Positions 54,087 to 63,254 of a stretch of 64,000 nt of DNA are shown here, in pieces; position 1 is the stretch's first letter; each line of letters opens with the position of its first letter. A model generated the notes under the pieces. It had not been told where the DNA came from. It saw nothing but the letters and a program-made list of their open reading frames with translations, and did not search any database. The position numbers were made by a program, and so were the translations under genes. The stretch is from Microbacterium luteum. Lineage in GTDB: Bacteria; Actinomycetota; Actinomycetes; Actinomycetales; Microbacteriaceae. The stretch is from the NCBI RefSeq assembly GCF_015277875.1, contig NZ_CP063814.1, positions 3,224,001 to 3,288,000 on the forward strand. The letters run 5' to 3'.

Positions 54087-55355
54087 TCAGCCTTCGGCGT
54101 CGGGTATCGGACAGATCGCGCGATCGGCGATCTGCGCGTGGAACTGCTCCGCCGTCCACGGCAGCCCCGCGGTCGGTGCCTCCTGGCCGGAAGCAGCGGG
54201 CGCCTTCGACGCGATCGCGGCGAGCTCCCACGCGAGGTATGCGGGGAACGCCACGCCGCCGGCGGAGTTGTTCAGCACGAGGGCGACGGTCAGGCCGGTG
54301 TCGGGATCGGAGAACGCCGCGGTCGAATAGCCGAGGGTCGTGCCGAACTGACCGATGAGCGAGCCGGTGATGCGGGCTCCCCCGGCCGTCGTCTGCCATG
54401 ACGGGGCATCACCGTAGGCCGGCTTGGCGTCGTCGAAGCGCTCCGTGTCATCGGGGAGCAGCGCACCCGTCGCGAGCGCCTGCGCGTAGCGGCCGAGATC
54501 CTGAATCGAGCTGGTCACACCGGAATCGGTGAACCCGATGCTCGACGACGACTCCGTGTAGTCGGTCGGTTCGGCGCAGTTCAGACCCTCTTCGCCCCGC
54601 AGCGACTGGTATCCGGGCAGCGGGTTCGCACCGGGCTCGGCGGGCGCCGCGCCCGGAAGCTCGGTGGAGGTCAGCTCGAGCGGCTCGGTGACGTACTCGG
54701 CGATGAGATCGGATGCCGACATGCGCGTCGCATTCTCCAGCGCCTGGCCGAGCAGAACGTAGCCGGCATCGGACTCCCGGAAGGTCGCGCCGGGCTCGGC
54801 ATCGCTGCGATCGGATAGCCCGAAGCTGGCCAGGAACGCGGGATCCCACTCGCGTCCGGGGAACTCGAGCCAATCGGCTTTCAGGTAGGGCTCGTACGAA
54901 CCGACACCCGATGTGCCGTCGCACAGCATCTCCAGGGTGACGGCCTCGAGGTCGGGCACGCCGGTGACATAGTCGGTGACGCTGTCGTCGAGGGACACCG
55001 TGCCCTTCTCATCGAGCACGTACAGCACGTCGCACGTCATCGCGCGGGTCACCCGACTGGCACGGAAGGTCATATCCTCGGACACCGCGGCCCCGTCCGG
55101 ACCGGTCGTTCCGAGACCCGCCACCCACGAGCCGCTCCACGGTGCCCAGACCCCGACGATCGCGCCGGTCGCACCGGATGCCGCCATCGCCTGCTCGGCC
55201 GCCGCCTGCAGCTCCTGCTGGATCTCGTCGGTGAACCCGCCCTCGACCTGCGCGGGAACGTCGATCTCGACGGTGGCGCCGCCCGAGCACGCCGAGGCGG
55301 TCAGGGCGACGGCAACGGCCATCGCCGAGACTCCCAGAATCCTGCGGCGCAACAT
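54087..55355 (-). CDS. Beta-lactamase/PBP-fold lipoprotein with lost active site
   Basis: A 422-residue lipoprotein: signal peptide with lipobox LTASACSGG, then the class C beta-lactamase-like (PF00144) fold. The position of the SxxK motif reads FRASRVTRAM, so catalytic Ser and Lys both align to Arg. The YxN position reads RESDAGYVLLG, and the usual LLTHTSG is MLCDGTSG. The protein is therefore probably not an active serine hydrolase but a binding or sensing relative. It lies directly upstream of the EamA exporter. Confidence 0.85.
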   Translation of the reverse strand: MLRRRILGVSAMAVAVALTASACSGGATVEIDVPAQVEGGFTDEIQQELQAAAEQAMAASGATGAIVGVWAPWSGSWVAGLGTTGPDGAAVSEDMTFRASRVTRAMTCDVLYVLDEKGTVSLDDSVTDYVTGVPDLEAVTLEMLCDGTSGVGSYEPYLKADWLEFPGREWDPAFLASFGLSDRSDAEPGATFRESDAGYVLLGQALENATRMSASDLIAEYVTEPLELTSTELPGAAPAEPGANPLPGYQSLRGEEGLNCAEPTDYTESSSSIGFTDSGVTSSIQDLGRYAQALATGALLPDDTERFDDAKPAYGDAPSWQTTAGGARITGSLIGQFGTTLGYSTAAFSDPDTGLTVALVLNNSAGGVAFPAYLAWELAAIASKAPAASGQEAPTAGLPWTAEQFHAQIADRAICPIPDAEG

Positions 55356-55455
55356 GTTCTTCGACTTCCCACCCCCCGGTGACCTCTGAATTCAAACACA
55401 CGCACGTAACGACTCGGTCACAGCACGGCGAGCATCCGCCCTTACGCTATGCTCC

Positions 55456-55767
55456 GTGACTCACGTTTTCGATCCCGACGTCCAGACCGCGATCCTCCGC
55501 CACATGAACGGCGATCACACCGACGACAACCTGCTCATCACCCGCGCGTTCGCTCCCGAGCGCGACATCGCCGCGGCCACGATGACCGGCTTCGACGGCG
55601 ACGGCGGCGTGTGGGAGGTCACCTCCGCCGCGGGAACGGTCACCGAGGTGCGCATCCCGTGGCCGGGCGGCACGATCTCGGAACGCCCCGAGGTGCGTCG
55701 CGAGGTCGTCGCGCTGTATGACGAAGCGTGCCGCCGCCTCGGGGTCGAGCCCCGACCGCACGCCTGA
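55456..55767 (+). CDS. DUF2470-domain protein
   Basis: A 103-residue protein with the DUF2470 pattern (ILRHMNGDHTDDNLLITRAF, AATMTGFDGDGGVWEV, RREVVALYDEAC). This domain is the C-terminal half of HugZ-type heme-utilisation proteins and occurs alone in actinobacteria. The heme oxygenase gene follows 60 bases later, supporting a heme/iron role. GTG at 55456 lies seven bases after a TACGCT -10-like hexamer, so the mRNA may be leaderless. Confidence 0.86.
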   Translation: MTHVFDPDVQTAILRHMNGDHTDDNLLITRAFAPERDIAAATMTGFDGDGGVWEVTSAAGTVTEVRIPWPGGTISERPEVRREVVALYDEACRRLGVEPRPHA

Positions 55768-55787
55768 CGCGCACCCGTCTCGAAATC

Positions 55788-55806
55788 CACGGTTAGGTTC
55801 ACCTAA
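55788..55806. promoter_or_regulatory. IdeR/DtxR iron box
   Basis: CACGGTTAGGTTCACCTAA resembles actinobacterial DtxR/IdeR boxes, with the core inverted repeat TTAGGT-TC-ACCTAA at 55793. It overlaps the -35 of the heme oxygenase promoter, so iron-loaded repressor would block transcription. Confidence 0.85.
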
Positions 55807-55821
55807 CTCTTCCCCTACAAT
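55793..55821 (+). promoter_or_regulatory. Heme oxygenase promoter, probably leaderless
   Basis: TTAGGT (55793), a 17-base spacer and TACAAT (55816-55821). The expected transcription start falls at 55828, which is the ATG. No ribosome site precedes that ATG. Confidence 0.7.
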
Positions 55822-55827
55822 GGCGAC

Positions 55828-56481
55828 ATGAGCGAGGTCATCTCCTTCTCCAGCGCCCTGCGCGAGCGGTCCAGCACGGCCCATGCTTCGAGCGAGCACG
55901 CCGGCTTCATGGCCGACCTCGTGCGCGGCGACGGCACCCGCGACGATTACATCGCTCTCACGGCGCAGCACTGGTTCATCTACCAGGCGCTCGAAGCGGC
56001 CGCCGACCGCATGCGCAACGATCCGGTGGCGAGGGTCTTCATCAGCGACAAGCTGACGCGCCTTCCCGCTCTCGAGGCCGACCTCGAGTTCCTCATCGGA
56101 CCCGACTGGCGCGAGAAGATCGCTCCGCTGCCGACCACGCAGCGCTACGTCGAGCGCATCAACCTCGTGGGCACCACGTGGGCCGGCGGCTTCGTCGCGC
56201 ATCACTACACGCGCTACCTCGGCGACCTCTCCGGCGGCCAGTTCATCGGGCGGCTCATGTGCCGCCGATTCGGCTTCGAGACCAACGGCGTCGGCTTCTA
56301 TCTCTTCGAAGACATCGCCGACCCGAACGCCTTCAAGGACGTCTACCGCGAGCAGCTCGACGCCGCACCGTGGGACGACGCCGAGAAGGAGCGCGTGATC
56401 GACGAGGTGCTGGTCGCCTACCGGTTCAACACCGAGCTGTTCGAGGACCTCGCCCGCGCCAAAGCCGCGGCGATCGCCTGA
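55828..56481 (+). CDS. hmuO: Heme oxygenase (biliverdin-forming)
   Basis: A 217-residue HmuO/HO-1 family protein. The proximal heme ligand is in SSTAHASSEHAGFM, and the distal helix motif is RYLGDLSGGQFIGR with the flexible Gly pair over the heme. It opens heme to biliverdin, CO and Fe2+, using heme as an iron source. The iron box over its promoter fits induction when iron is scarce. Confidence 0.94.
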   Translation: MSEVISFSSALRERSSTAHASSEHAGFMADLVRGDGTRDDYIALTAQHWFIYQALEAAADRMRNDPVARVFISDKLTRLPALEADLEFLIGPDWREKIAPLPTTQRYVERINLVGTTWAGGFVAHHYTRYLGDLSGGQFIGRLMCRRFGFETNGVGFYLFEDIADPNAFKDVYREQLDAAPWDDAEKERVIDEVLVAYRFNTELFEDLARAKAAAIA

Positions 56482-56482
56482 C

Positions 56483-57850
56483 TCACCGCGGACTCGCCGC
56501 ACCGGCCGAGCGCACCTCGCGCATGAATCGCCGCACGTCCTCATCCACCCGGATGTCGCTCGGCCGCAGCGGGCGCGACAGGTACAGCCCGTCGAGTGAC
56601 GTCAGTCGCGACAGCGCGACATAGGTCTGGCCAGGCGCGAAGGCGCCCGAGCCGAGATCGATGACGGCCCGGTCGTACGTCTTTCCCTGCGACTTGTGGA
56701 TGGTGACCGCCCACGCGAGCCGCAGCGGGAACTGGGTGAACTCGGCCACGATCTCGCGAGTGAGTGACTTCGACGCGGGATCGTAGGCGTAGCGGAACCT
56801 CTCCCACACGGCCGGTTCGACGTCGAACTCCTCGCCGTCGACCTCGACCCGCACGTTCTCGCCGGCGATACGCGTCACCGTGCCGATCGTGCCGTTGACC
56901 CAGCGCGGCGGCTCGCCGAACGACGCCGTGTCGTTCCGCAGGAACATCACCTGCGCACCGATCTTGAGCTTCAGCTCGGCGTCGGCCGGATACGCGTCGC
57001 CGCGCCCGAAATCGCCGTTGATGTCCGCCGCCGCGGTCTGCGATCGTCCCGGCAGGGCATCGAGGTGCCGTCGGTTGATGTTGTTCACGATGTCGTTGCG
57101 CGTGGCGAGCGTGATGATCGGTGTCTCGTCGGCCGTGGGGTCCGGCGGCGTCCGCGCGCCCGTGTCGTTGAGGATCTTGGCGATGTCGGCGGTGACGACG
57201 CCGTGGCGCACCGCGTTCAGCATCGCCTTGAACTCCGGATCGGCCTGACGGTGGATCTCGGCGAGCTCGCGCACGTGCAGCTGCGCGCCGTGCGATCCGA
57301 TGTCGATGATCCCGTCGCCGCCGACATCGCCGACCCACACCTTGGCGTCGAAGAACCAGAACGACCGGTAGTGATCCCGGATGTAGCGCAGCTCGTCGCC
57401 GCGCGGAGGCACCGGCGCGAGCTGATACGGGTCGCCGAACATGACGATCTGCACGCCGCCGAACGGCTCACCACGGCGCCCCCGCGCCTGCCGCAGCGAG
57501 CGGTCGATGCCATCCATGAGGTCGGCATTGACCATCGAGATCTCGTCGATGACGAGGGTGTCGATGGCGTTCAGGATCTTGCGCGTGGCATCGGACTGGT
57601 CGATCTCGCTGTCGGCGATGAGACCGATCGGCAACCGGAAGAGCGAGTGAATGGTCTGACCCTCGACGTTCAGCGCCGCAACGCCCGTCGGTGCGCAGAC
57701 CGCGATCTGCTTGGACGTGTTCCACGCCAGGTGCTGCAGCAGCGTGGACTTCCCGGTGCCGGCGCGACCGGTGACGAACACGTGCTCGCGGGTGTCCTCG
57801 ATGAGACGGAAGAGCGACTCCTGCTCGAGGGAGAGGGCGCGCGTGGTCAC
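56483..57850 (-). CDS. Pif1/RecD-like helicase
   Basis: A 455-residue SF1 helicase. Walker A is VFVTGRAGTGKSTLLQHLAW, followed by CAPTGVAALNVEGQTIHSLF, Walker B TLVIDEISMVN, the motif MFGDPYQLAPVP, and the C-terminal AWAVTIHKSQGKTYDRAVID and YVALSRLTSL. It is a 5'-3' DNA helicase of the Pif1 group. The GTG at 57850 is preferred because TACCAT lies seven bases upstream, compatible with a leaderless mRNA; GTG at 57874 would add eight residues. Confidence 0.88.
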   Translation of the reverse strand: MTTRALSLEQESLFRLIEDTREHVFVTGRAGTGKSTLLQHLAWNTSKQIAVCAPTGVAALNVEGQTIHSLFRLPIGLIADSEIDQSDATRKILNAIDTLVIDEISMVNADLMDGIDRSLRQARGRRGEPFGGVQIVMFGDPYQLAPVPPRGDELRYIRDHYRSFWFFDAKVWVGDVGGDGIIDIGSHGAQLHVRELAEIHRQADPEFKAMLNAVRHGVVTADIAKILNDTGARTPPDPTADETPIITLATRNDIVNNINRRHLDALPGRSQTAAADINGDFGRGDAYPADAELKLKIGAQVMFLRNDTASFGEPPRWVNGTIGTVTRIAGENVRVEVDGEEFDVEPAVWERFRYAYDPASKSLTREIVAEFTQFPLRLAWAVTIHKSQGKTYDRAVIDLGSGAFAPGQTYVALSRLTSLDGLYLSRPLRPSDIRVDEDVRRFMREVRSAGAASPR

Positions 57851-57925
57851 CGGTTCATGGTAGCCATGCGACACCGCATGACGGCATCGGGCGGTCGGTC
57901 AGGCGGACTTTCCTAAACTGGAGGA

Positions 57926-59032
57926 GTGGAGCGGGGGGCGACGGATGCCGCACCGGAGGCGTCGCATGCGCCTCCGGCATCGGGCGCGCCCGCCAGGCGC
58001 CGATCGCGGGGCGCAAGGCTCGGGCGCGACCTGACCGTCATCATCGTGATCACCGCACTCGTGCTGGCCGGCCTCGCGGTCGCCGCCACGCTGGCCTACC
58101 GCGAGTTCTACAGCCCCTCGGCATTCGTGCGTCACTACCTGCATCTGCTGCACGACAACGACGCCGCCGGGGCGCTCGCCGTTCCCGGCGTCGCGATCGA
58201 CAGCGCCGAGCTGCAGGCCGCGGGACTCGAGACACCCGACTCCGACGCCCTCCTGCGCGCGGCGGCGATGGGCTCGCTGCGCGATGTCTCGATCGTGTCG
58301 GAGGTGTCCGACGGCGAGGTCACAACGGTCATCGCGGAATACGACGCCGGCGGCGTTCCCGGCACCGTCACTTTCGAGGTCGAGCACACCGGCTGGATCG
58401 GCATCGCCCCGACCTGGGCATTCGCCACGAGCCCCCTCGCCGTGATCGACCTGTCGGTGGAGGGGTCGATGGAGTTCGCGGTCAACGGGTTCGAGATCGA
58501 CAAGAGGCAGGTCTCCCCCGACGGCGTGGACGCCGACCCCACCGCGCCGATCTCGATGCTCGTGTTCTCCCCCGGCCTCTATTCGGTCTCCGTCGACACC
58601 GCGATCGCGGCGACGCCCGGGGTGGCGGTGCTCAGCGACGCCCCGCTGACAGAGGTGCCGGTCACCGTCGCAGCCGAGCCGACCGAGGAGTTCGTCGAGG
58701 TCGTGCAGGATCGCGTCGAGGACTTCCTCACGGCGTGCGCCACGCAGGAGGTGCTGCAGCCGACGGCGTGCCCGTTCGGCTACACGGTCGACGATCGCAT
58801 CGTCGGTCTGCCGTCCTGGTCGATCACGGAGCAGCCCGCCGTCACGGTCGAACCCGACGGAGCGAGCTGGAAGATCCCCGCGACCGAGGCCGTCGCCCGC
58901 ATCGACGTGCAGATCCAGTCGTTCTTCGACGGCAGCATCCGCGACGTCAGCGAAGAGGTGCCGTTCCTCGTCACCGGTACCATCACCGTGCTCCCCGACG
59001 GCAGCGCCTCGATCGTGGTCGGCGCCGGCTGA
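57926..59032 (+). CDS. Membrane-anchored protein of unknown function
   Basis: A 368-residue protein. The N-terminal 35 residues are Ala/Arg-rich and cytoplasmic, then one membrane helix (DLTVIIVITALVLAGLAVAA), then an extracellular region with three to four beta-rich modules. Residues about 60-150 resemble NTF2-like/DUF4878-type folds (LHLLHDNDAAGALA). I do not recognise a named family. TAAACT lies seven bases before the GTG at 57926, suggesting a leaderless mRNA. Confidence 0.75.
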   Translation: MERGATDAAPEASHAPPASGAPARRRSRGARLGRDLTVIIVITALVLAGLAVAATLAYREFYSPSAFVRHYLHLLHDNDAAGALAVPGVAIDSAELQAAGLETPDSDALLRAAAMGSLRDVSIVSEVSDGEVTTVIAEYDAGGVPGTVTFEVEHTGWIGIAPTWAFATSPLAVIDLSVEGSMEFAVNGFEIDKRQVSPDGVDADPTAPISMLVFSPGLYSVSVDTAIAATPGVAVLSDAPLTEVPVTVAAEPTEEFVEVVQDRVEDFLTACATQEVLQPTACPFGYTVDDRIVGLPSWSITEQPAVTVEPDGASWKIPATEAVARIDVQIQSFFDGSIRDVSEEVPFLVTGTITVLPDGSASIVVGAG

Positions 59033-59034
59033 CG

Positions 59035-60645
59035 TCAGGCCCTGGCACCGCCCGCGTCGGTCTCGACGAGCTCGGCGCGCCGGGCGCCGCGGCCGAGCGC
59101 GAACGTGGCACCGAGGCCGACGATCAGGAAGCCTGCCGCGGTGAGCGCCGACAGCCGGGTCCCGTCGGAGAACGCCGCTCTGGCGGCAACCGCAGCCACC
59201 CCGGACGGATCGTTCTCATCAAGCACCGCGATGGCAGCACCCGCGCTGTCGACGACCGATGAGACGATCTGATCCCGCTGCGCCTCGGGCACGCCCGCAT
59301 CGTCGAGGCTGTTCGAGAGGATGCCGCCGGTGGACGTGAACAGCACCGTGCCGAGGATGGCGATGCCGAGCGCCGAGCCGACCTGGCGCGAGGTCGACTG
59401 CGTGCCCGATCCCTGCCCGGAGAGGTCGACCGGAACATCCTGCAGGATGACGCCGGTGAGCTGCGCGGTCGCGAGGCCCACCCCGATCCCGTAGACGAAC
59501 AGGGCCGGCAGCAGCCATCCCCACACCGCGTCGGGAGCGATGACGACCGCGACCGCCACAACGCCGACGATCTCGGCGGCGATGCCGAACCGCACGATGA
59601 CGATCGGGTCCACGCGGCCGCTGGTCGCCCCCGCGATGCCACTGGCGACGAAGGAACCGACGGCGAGCGCGAGCAGCACCAGGCCGGTCTGCAGGGCGTC
59701 GAAGCCGAGCACGAACTGCAACCACAGCGGCAGCGACAGGATGAGACCGAACTCGCCGAGCGCGATCACCAGCGCGGCGATGTTGCCGTTCGAGAACGAT
59801 CGGATGCGGAACAGCGAGAACTCCAGCAGCGATGATCGCCCACGGCGACCGCGCGAGATCCCCCACGAGAGGAAGCCGACGAGTGCGAGCGCGGAGATGA
59901 CGAAGGCGACCGGCACCGGTGAGATCGTCCACGGCCACGTGAAGCCGCCGAGGGTGAACGGCTCGGCGCTGGTCCACCAGCCGTAGGTGCGGCCCTCGAT
60001 GAGGCCGAACACGAGTCCTCCGAACAGCAGCACCGACAGCACCGCACCGACCACGTCGATGCCCTTCGCGCGCGCCTCCTTCGATTCGGCCACCGCGAGG
60101 GCGATTCCGATGAACACGGCGATCCCGAGCGGGATGTTGATGCCGAACGCCCACCGCCACGAGAAGTCGGTGGTCAGCCACCCGCCGAGAAGCGGCCCGA
60201 CGGCGGCCATGCCCCCGATCGTCGAGCCCCACACCGCGAACGCGATGCCCCGCTCGCGCCCGCGGAAGGTGGCGTTGATCACCGAGAGGGTCGTCGGCAG
60301 GATCATGGCGCCGCCGACGCCCTGCACCAGGCGGGCGAGGATGAGCAGCTCACCTGTCGGCGCAAGCGCGGCCAGCACGGACGAACCCGCGAAGACGACG
60401 ACCCCGACGAGCATGAGGCGCTTGCGTCCGAAGCGGTCGGCGAGACTGCCGAACAGCAGCAGCAACGACGCGAACACCAGCGTGTACGCCTCCTGCACCC
60501 ACTGCACCTCGGTCGACGAGATGCCGAGGTCCTCGACGATCGAGGGAACGGCGACGTTGACGATCGTCGAATCGACGATGATCAGCGACACCGCGACGCT
60601 GATGAAGACGAGGCCGACCCAGCGCCGACGGTAGTGATCGGTCAT
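59035..60645 (-). CDS. MFS drug exporter, DHA2 family
   Basis: A 536-residue MFS carrier with 14 hydrophobic segments. Helix 1 motif is LIIVDSTIVNVAVPSI (motif D1), motif A is GSLADRFGRKRLMLVG, and motif C is the GSTIGGMAAVGPLLGGWLT region. DHA2 members export drugs or other amphiphiles with protons. The ATG at 60645 overlaps the stop of the CtaG-like gene by four bases, so it is translated after it. Confidence 0.92.
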   Translation of the reverse strand: MTDHYRRRWVGLVFISVAVSLIIVDSTIVNVAVPSIVEDLGISSTEVQWVQEAYTLVFASLLLLFGSLADRFGRKRLMLVGVVVFAGSSVLAALAPTGELLILARLVQGVGGAMILPTTLSVINATFRGRERGIAFAVWGSTIGGMAAVGPLLGGWLTTDFSWRWAFGINIPLGIAVFIGIALAVAESKEARAKGIDVVGAVLSVLLFGGLVFGLIEGRTYGWWTSAEPFTLGGFTWPWTISPVPVAFVISALALVGFLSWGISRGRRGRSSLLEFSLFRIRSFSNGNIAALVIALGEFGLILSLPLWLQFVLGFDALQTGLVLLALAVGSFVASGIAGATSGRVDPIVIVRFGIAAEIVGVVAVAVVIAPDAVWGWLLPALFVYGIGVGLATAQLTGVILQDVPVDLSGQGSGTQSTSRQVGSALGIAILGTVLFTSTGGILSNSLDDAGVPEAQRDQIVSSVVDSAGAAIAVLDENDPSGVAAVAARAAFSDGTRLSALTAAGFLIVGLGATFALGRGARRAELVETDAGGARA

Positions 60646-62627
60646 CGACGCAGGGCCTCCTCGGCGCGCTTGTCGCGTTCGGCGAGCTTGGCCAGACGTG
60701 CGTTGTACTCCTCGAGCTCGGCATCGCCCGAGCGATCGGCGGCGCGGTCGCGTCGACGCTGCATGCGCTCGTCGCTGCGGCTCCACTGGATCGCCAGCGT
60801 GATCGCCACCGTGAGCGTGGGGATCTCCCCCACCGACCACGCGATGCCGCCGCCGAGGTACTGGTCATCCAACGGCGGAAGGCCCCACGCGCGCCCCATC
60901 GCGCCGTACCACTCCGAGGCCATGAGACCGGTCTGCATCATCATCGCGACGCCGAAGAACGCGTGCATCGCCATGACACCGACCAGCAGCAGCAGTCGTC
61001 CCGCATACGGCAGCCGATAGGCCACCGGGTCGACGCCGATGAGCGTGAGCGCGAAGAGATAGCCGGTGAGCAGGAAGTGCGCGACCATCCACACGTGCCC
61101 GATGTGGTCGTACAGCGCCCAGCGGAAGAGGTCGGTGTAGTAGAAGAGCCACAGCGACACCACGAACAGGCCGGCGGCGACGAAGGGGTTGGTCAGCACG
61201 CGCATGTACGGCGAGTGCACGATCCACAGAATCCACTCGCGCCCGCCGCGCGTGCCGTCGTCGCGTTTGCGGATGGCCCGTGCCGCGAGCGTCACGGGCG
61301 CTCCCGCCACCAGCAGCACCGGAATGCCCATGCTCAGCAGCATGTGGCCGAGCATGTGCACGCTGAACAGGTAATCCTGATAGGCGTTCGGGGCTCCGCA
61401 CGTGACCCACACCAGCAGCAGCAGACCCGACACCCACATCACGGTGCGGTAGATCGGCCAGGCGTCGCCGCGCCGGTGCAGGCGCCACACGCCGGCGAGG
61501 TAGAAGAACAGGCCGAAGCCGGCCGCGAACGCCCACAGCACATCGATGTCCCACACCGTCAGCCAGCGGCTCGGCAGCAGTTCCGCCGGCAGCTCGTCGC
61601 CGGTGAGGTAGAACGCCGGCGACACGTCCTCCGGGATGCCGCTGTCGGTCGGCGGCGCGGTGCGGGCGAGGGCGGATGCGGCGCCGCTGGCGATGCCCAT
61701 GAAGGCGAGTTCCAGGGCGATGAGCATCCAGAACACGCCGCGCGTCGCATCCGTCATGCGGTCGATGAGGCGATTGCGGTAGATCGCGCCCAGCAGGCCG
61801 ATGGCCACGAGGGCGACGACCTTGACCAGCACGATGACGCCGTAGGGGGTCAGCAGGCCCCCGAGGTCTCCGATGCCGATCGCGGCGCGCACCGTTCCCG
61901 AGATCGCGACCACGATGAACGACACCAGGGCGAGCGTGGAGTAGCGCCGCATGGCCCGACGCATGGTCTCGCCGCGAACGATCGGCCGGATGAGCACCAT
62001 GAGCAGCAGGCCCCCGAGCCACACGGCGGCGCCGATGATGTGCAGCACGAGGGACGACACGGCGAGGTTGTGGTTCGCCTGCTCGCCCGAGTGCCCCTGC
62101 GTGCCCATGGGCACGAGCGCGGCGAGGGCGAGGAGCGCGAGCAGGAATGACGGCGTCCACGAGCGCACCGCGAAAGCGAGCACCGTGATGATGGCGCCGA
62201 GCACGGTGGTGATCAGCCACACGCGGCCGAGTTCGGTCTCGACGAGGAAACGGCCGAGCTGGGCACCGAACTCGGGACCGAGGCTCAGCTGCGCGTTGAA
62301 CGAGTCGAGGAAGACGAGGAAGCCGTTCGCGCCGGCGGCGACGGTGAACACCGCGGCCGAGACCGATGCGGCATCGAGCGCCACGTCGAACTCGCGCTCA
62401 CCCGCCTTCAGCGCGTACAAGGCCACGACGAGGGTGCCGACCATGCCGGCGGCCGCGAGGTTGACCGCGAGCTTGACGACCGGGATCCCCCACCGCACCA
62501 CGGGGCCCGCATCGCCGAGGATGAGGGGCGCTGCACCACCGCCGTAGGCCAGCGCCCAGACGAGTGCCAGGAGCGCGGCCGCGACGAGGATCACGGGCCC
62601 GGCGGCCCGCAGCACGCGGGGACTCAC
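60642..62627 (-). CDS. CopD-CtaG fusion: copper and cytochrome oxidase assembly membrane protein
   Basis: A 661-residue membrane protein in two parts. Residues 1-330 resemble the CopD family of copper-import proteins (HIIGAAVWLGGLLLMVLIR, SFIVVAISGTVRAAIGIGDL). Residues 340-640 are a caa3_CtaG domain (VWRLHRRGDAWPIYR, VHMLGHMLLSMGIPVLLVAG, YDHIGHVWMVAHFLLTGYLF). Many His residues could carry copper. Fusions of this kind are typical of actinobacteria and serve copper delivery to cytochrome c oxidase. The start is GTG at 62627. Confidence 0.9.
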   Translation of the reverse strand: MSPRVLRAAGPVILVAAALLALVWALAYGGGAAPLILGDAGPVVRWGIPVVKLAVNLAAAGMVGTLVVALYALKAGEREFDVALDAASVSAAVFTVAAGANGFLVFLDSFNAQLSLGPEFGAQLGRFLVETELGRVWLITTVLGAIITVLAFAVRSWTPSFLLALLALAALVPMGTQGHSGEQANHNLAVSSLVLHIIGAAVWLGGLLLMVLIRPIVRGETMRRAMRRYSTLALVSFIVVAISGTVRAAIGIGDLGGLLTPYGVIVLVKVVALVAIGLLGAIYRNRLIDRMTDATRGVFWMLIALELAFMGIASGAASALARTAPPTDSGIPEDVSPAFYLTGDELPAELLPSRWLTVWDIDVLWAFAAGFGLFFYLAGVWRLHRRGDAWPIYRTVMWVSGLLLLVWVTCGAPNAYQDYLFSVHMLGHMLLSMGIPVLLVAGAPVTLAARAIRKRDDGTRGGREWILWIVHSPYMRVLTNPFVAAGLFVVSLWLFYYTDLFRWALYDHIGHVWMVAHFLLTGYLFALTLIGVDPVAYRLPYAGRLLLLVGVMAMHAFFGVAMMMQTGLMASEWYGAMGRAWGLPPLDDQYLGGGIAWSVGEIPTLTVAITLAIQWSRSDERMQRRRDRAADRSGDAELEEYNARLAKLAERDKRAEEALRR

Positions 62628-62641
62628 CCCCTAAGCGTAGA

Positions 62642-62696
62642 TCGTTCCCGCTGGGGAACGACCGGAGGGGATGCCGCTCAGCGGCATCCCCTCCGG
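62642..62696 (-). terminator. Two tandem hairpins downstream of the HU gene
   Basis: CCGGAGGGGATGCCGC pairs exactly with GCGGCATCCCCTCCGG (62662-62696) around TCA. A second hairpin, CGTTCCC-GCTG-GGGAACG (62643-62660), follows on the - strand. Confidence 0.85.
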
Positions 62697-62714
62697 TGTG
62701 GTTCGGCGCGGTCG

Positions 62715-63002
62715 TTACTTGACGGCAGCCTTCAGCTTCGAGCCGGCGGTCACCTTGACGCGCTTGCCGGCGGGGATGGCGATCTCTTCGCCGGTCTGCG
62801 GGTTGCGGCCGGTGCGAGCCGAGGTCTCGACCTGCTCGAACGACAGCCATCCGGGGATCGAGACCTTGTTGCCCTTGGCCACGGCCTCCGAGACGGTGGC
62901 GAAGAGGGAGTCGAGCACGCTCGAGACGGCGGACTGGCTCTGGCCGGTCGCGCTGGCGATGCTCGCGACGAGTTCGGTCTTGGTGATGGACTTGTCAGCC
63001 AT
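62715..63002 (-). CDS. HU-family DNA-binding protein
   Basis: A 95-residue HU/IHF protein: MADKSITKTELVASIASATG, then VSIPGWLSFEQVETSARTGR, NPQTGEEIAIPAGKRV and KVTAGSKLKAAVK, with the beta-arm proline (NPQTG). GGAGGAC precedes the ATG at 63002. A TATATT -10-like element lies about 91 bases upstream on the - strand. It lacks the Lys/Ala-rich tail of mycobacterial HU. Confidence 0.96.
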   Translation of the reverse strand: MADKSITKTELVASIASATGQSQSAVSSVLDSLFATVSEAVAKGNKVSIPGWLSFEQVETSARTGRNPQTGEEIAIPAGKRVKVTAGSKLKAAVK

Positions 63003-63185
63003 ATGTGTGTCCTCCAAGGCGACGGATCGTCGCCTCTCGTTTCTTGGACCGAGCGGCGACTGCCTCCCGGCTTGGTCGGAACGACCGCCTCGAATATACC
63101 CACGAACCGCGGAATCATGCGGATTTCGGGCCTCGAGAGGGGGGTCACCCGGCGTGTCGCGGCCTCCGTGGGGCCCGTGTGACGC

Positions 63186-63254
63186 GTGAGACACCCTTCT
63201 CGGCTCGAGAAACACCGCGATGCGCGGTTTCTCGCGGCAATCGCGGTGTCTCAC
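63186..63254. repeat. Large inverted repeat near the hydrolase stop
   Basis: GTGAGACACC (63186) pairs with GGTGTCTCAC (63245), and an inner GAGAAAC...GTTTCTC pair strengthens the fold. It touches the stop of the hydrolase pseudogene and may serve as its terminator. Confidence 0.7.
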
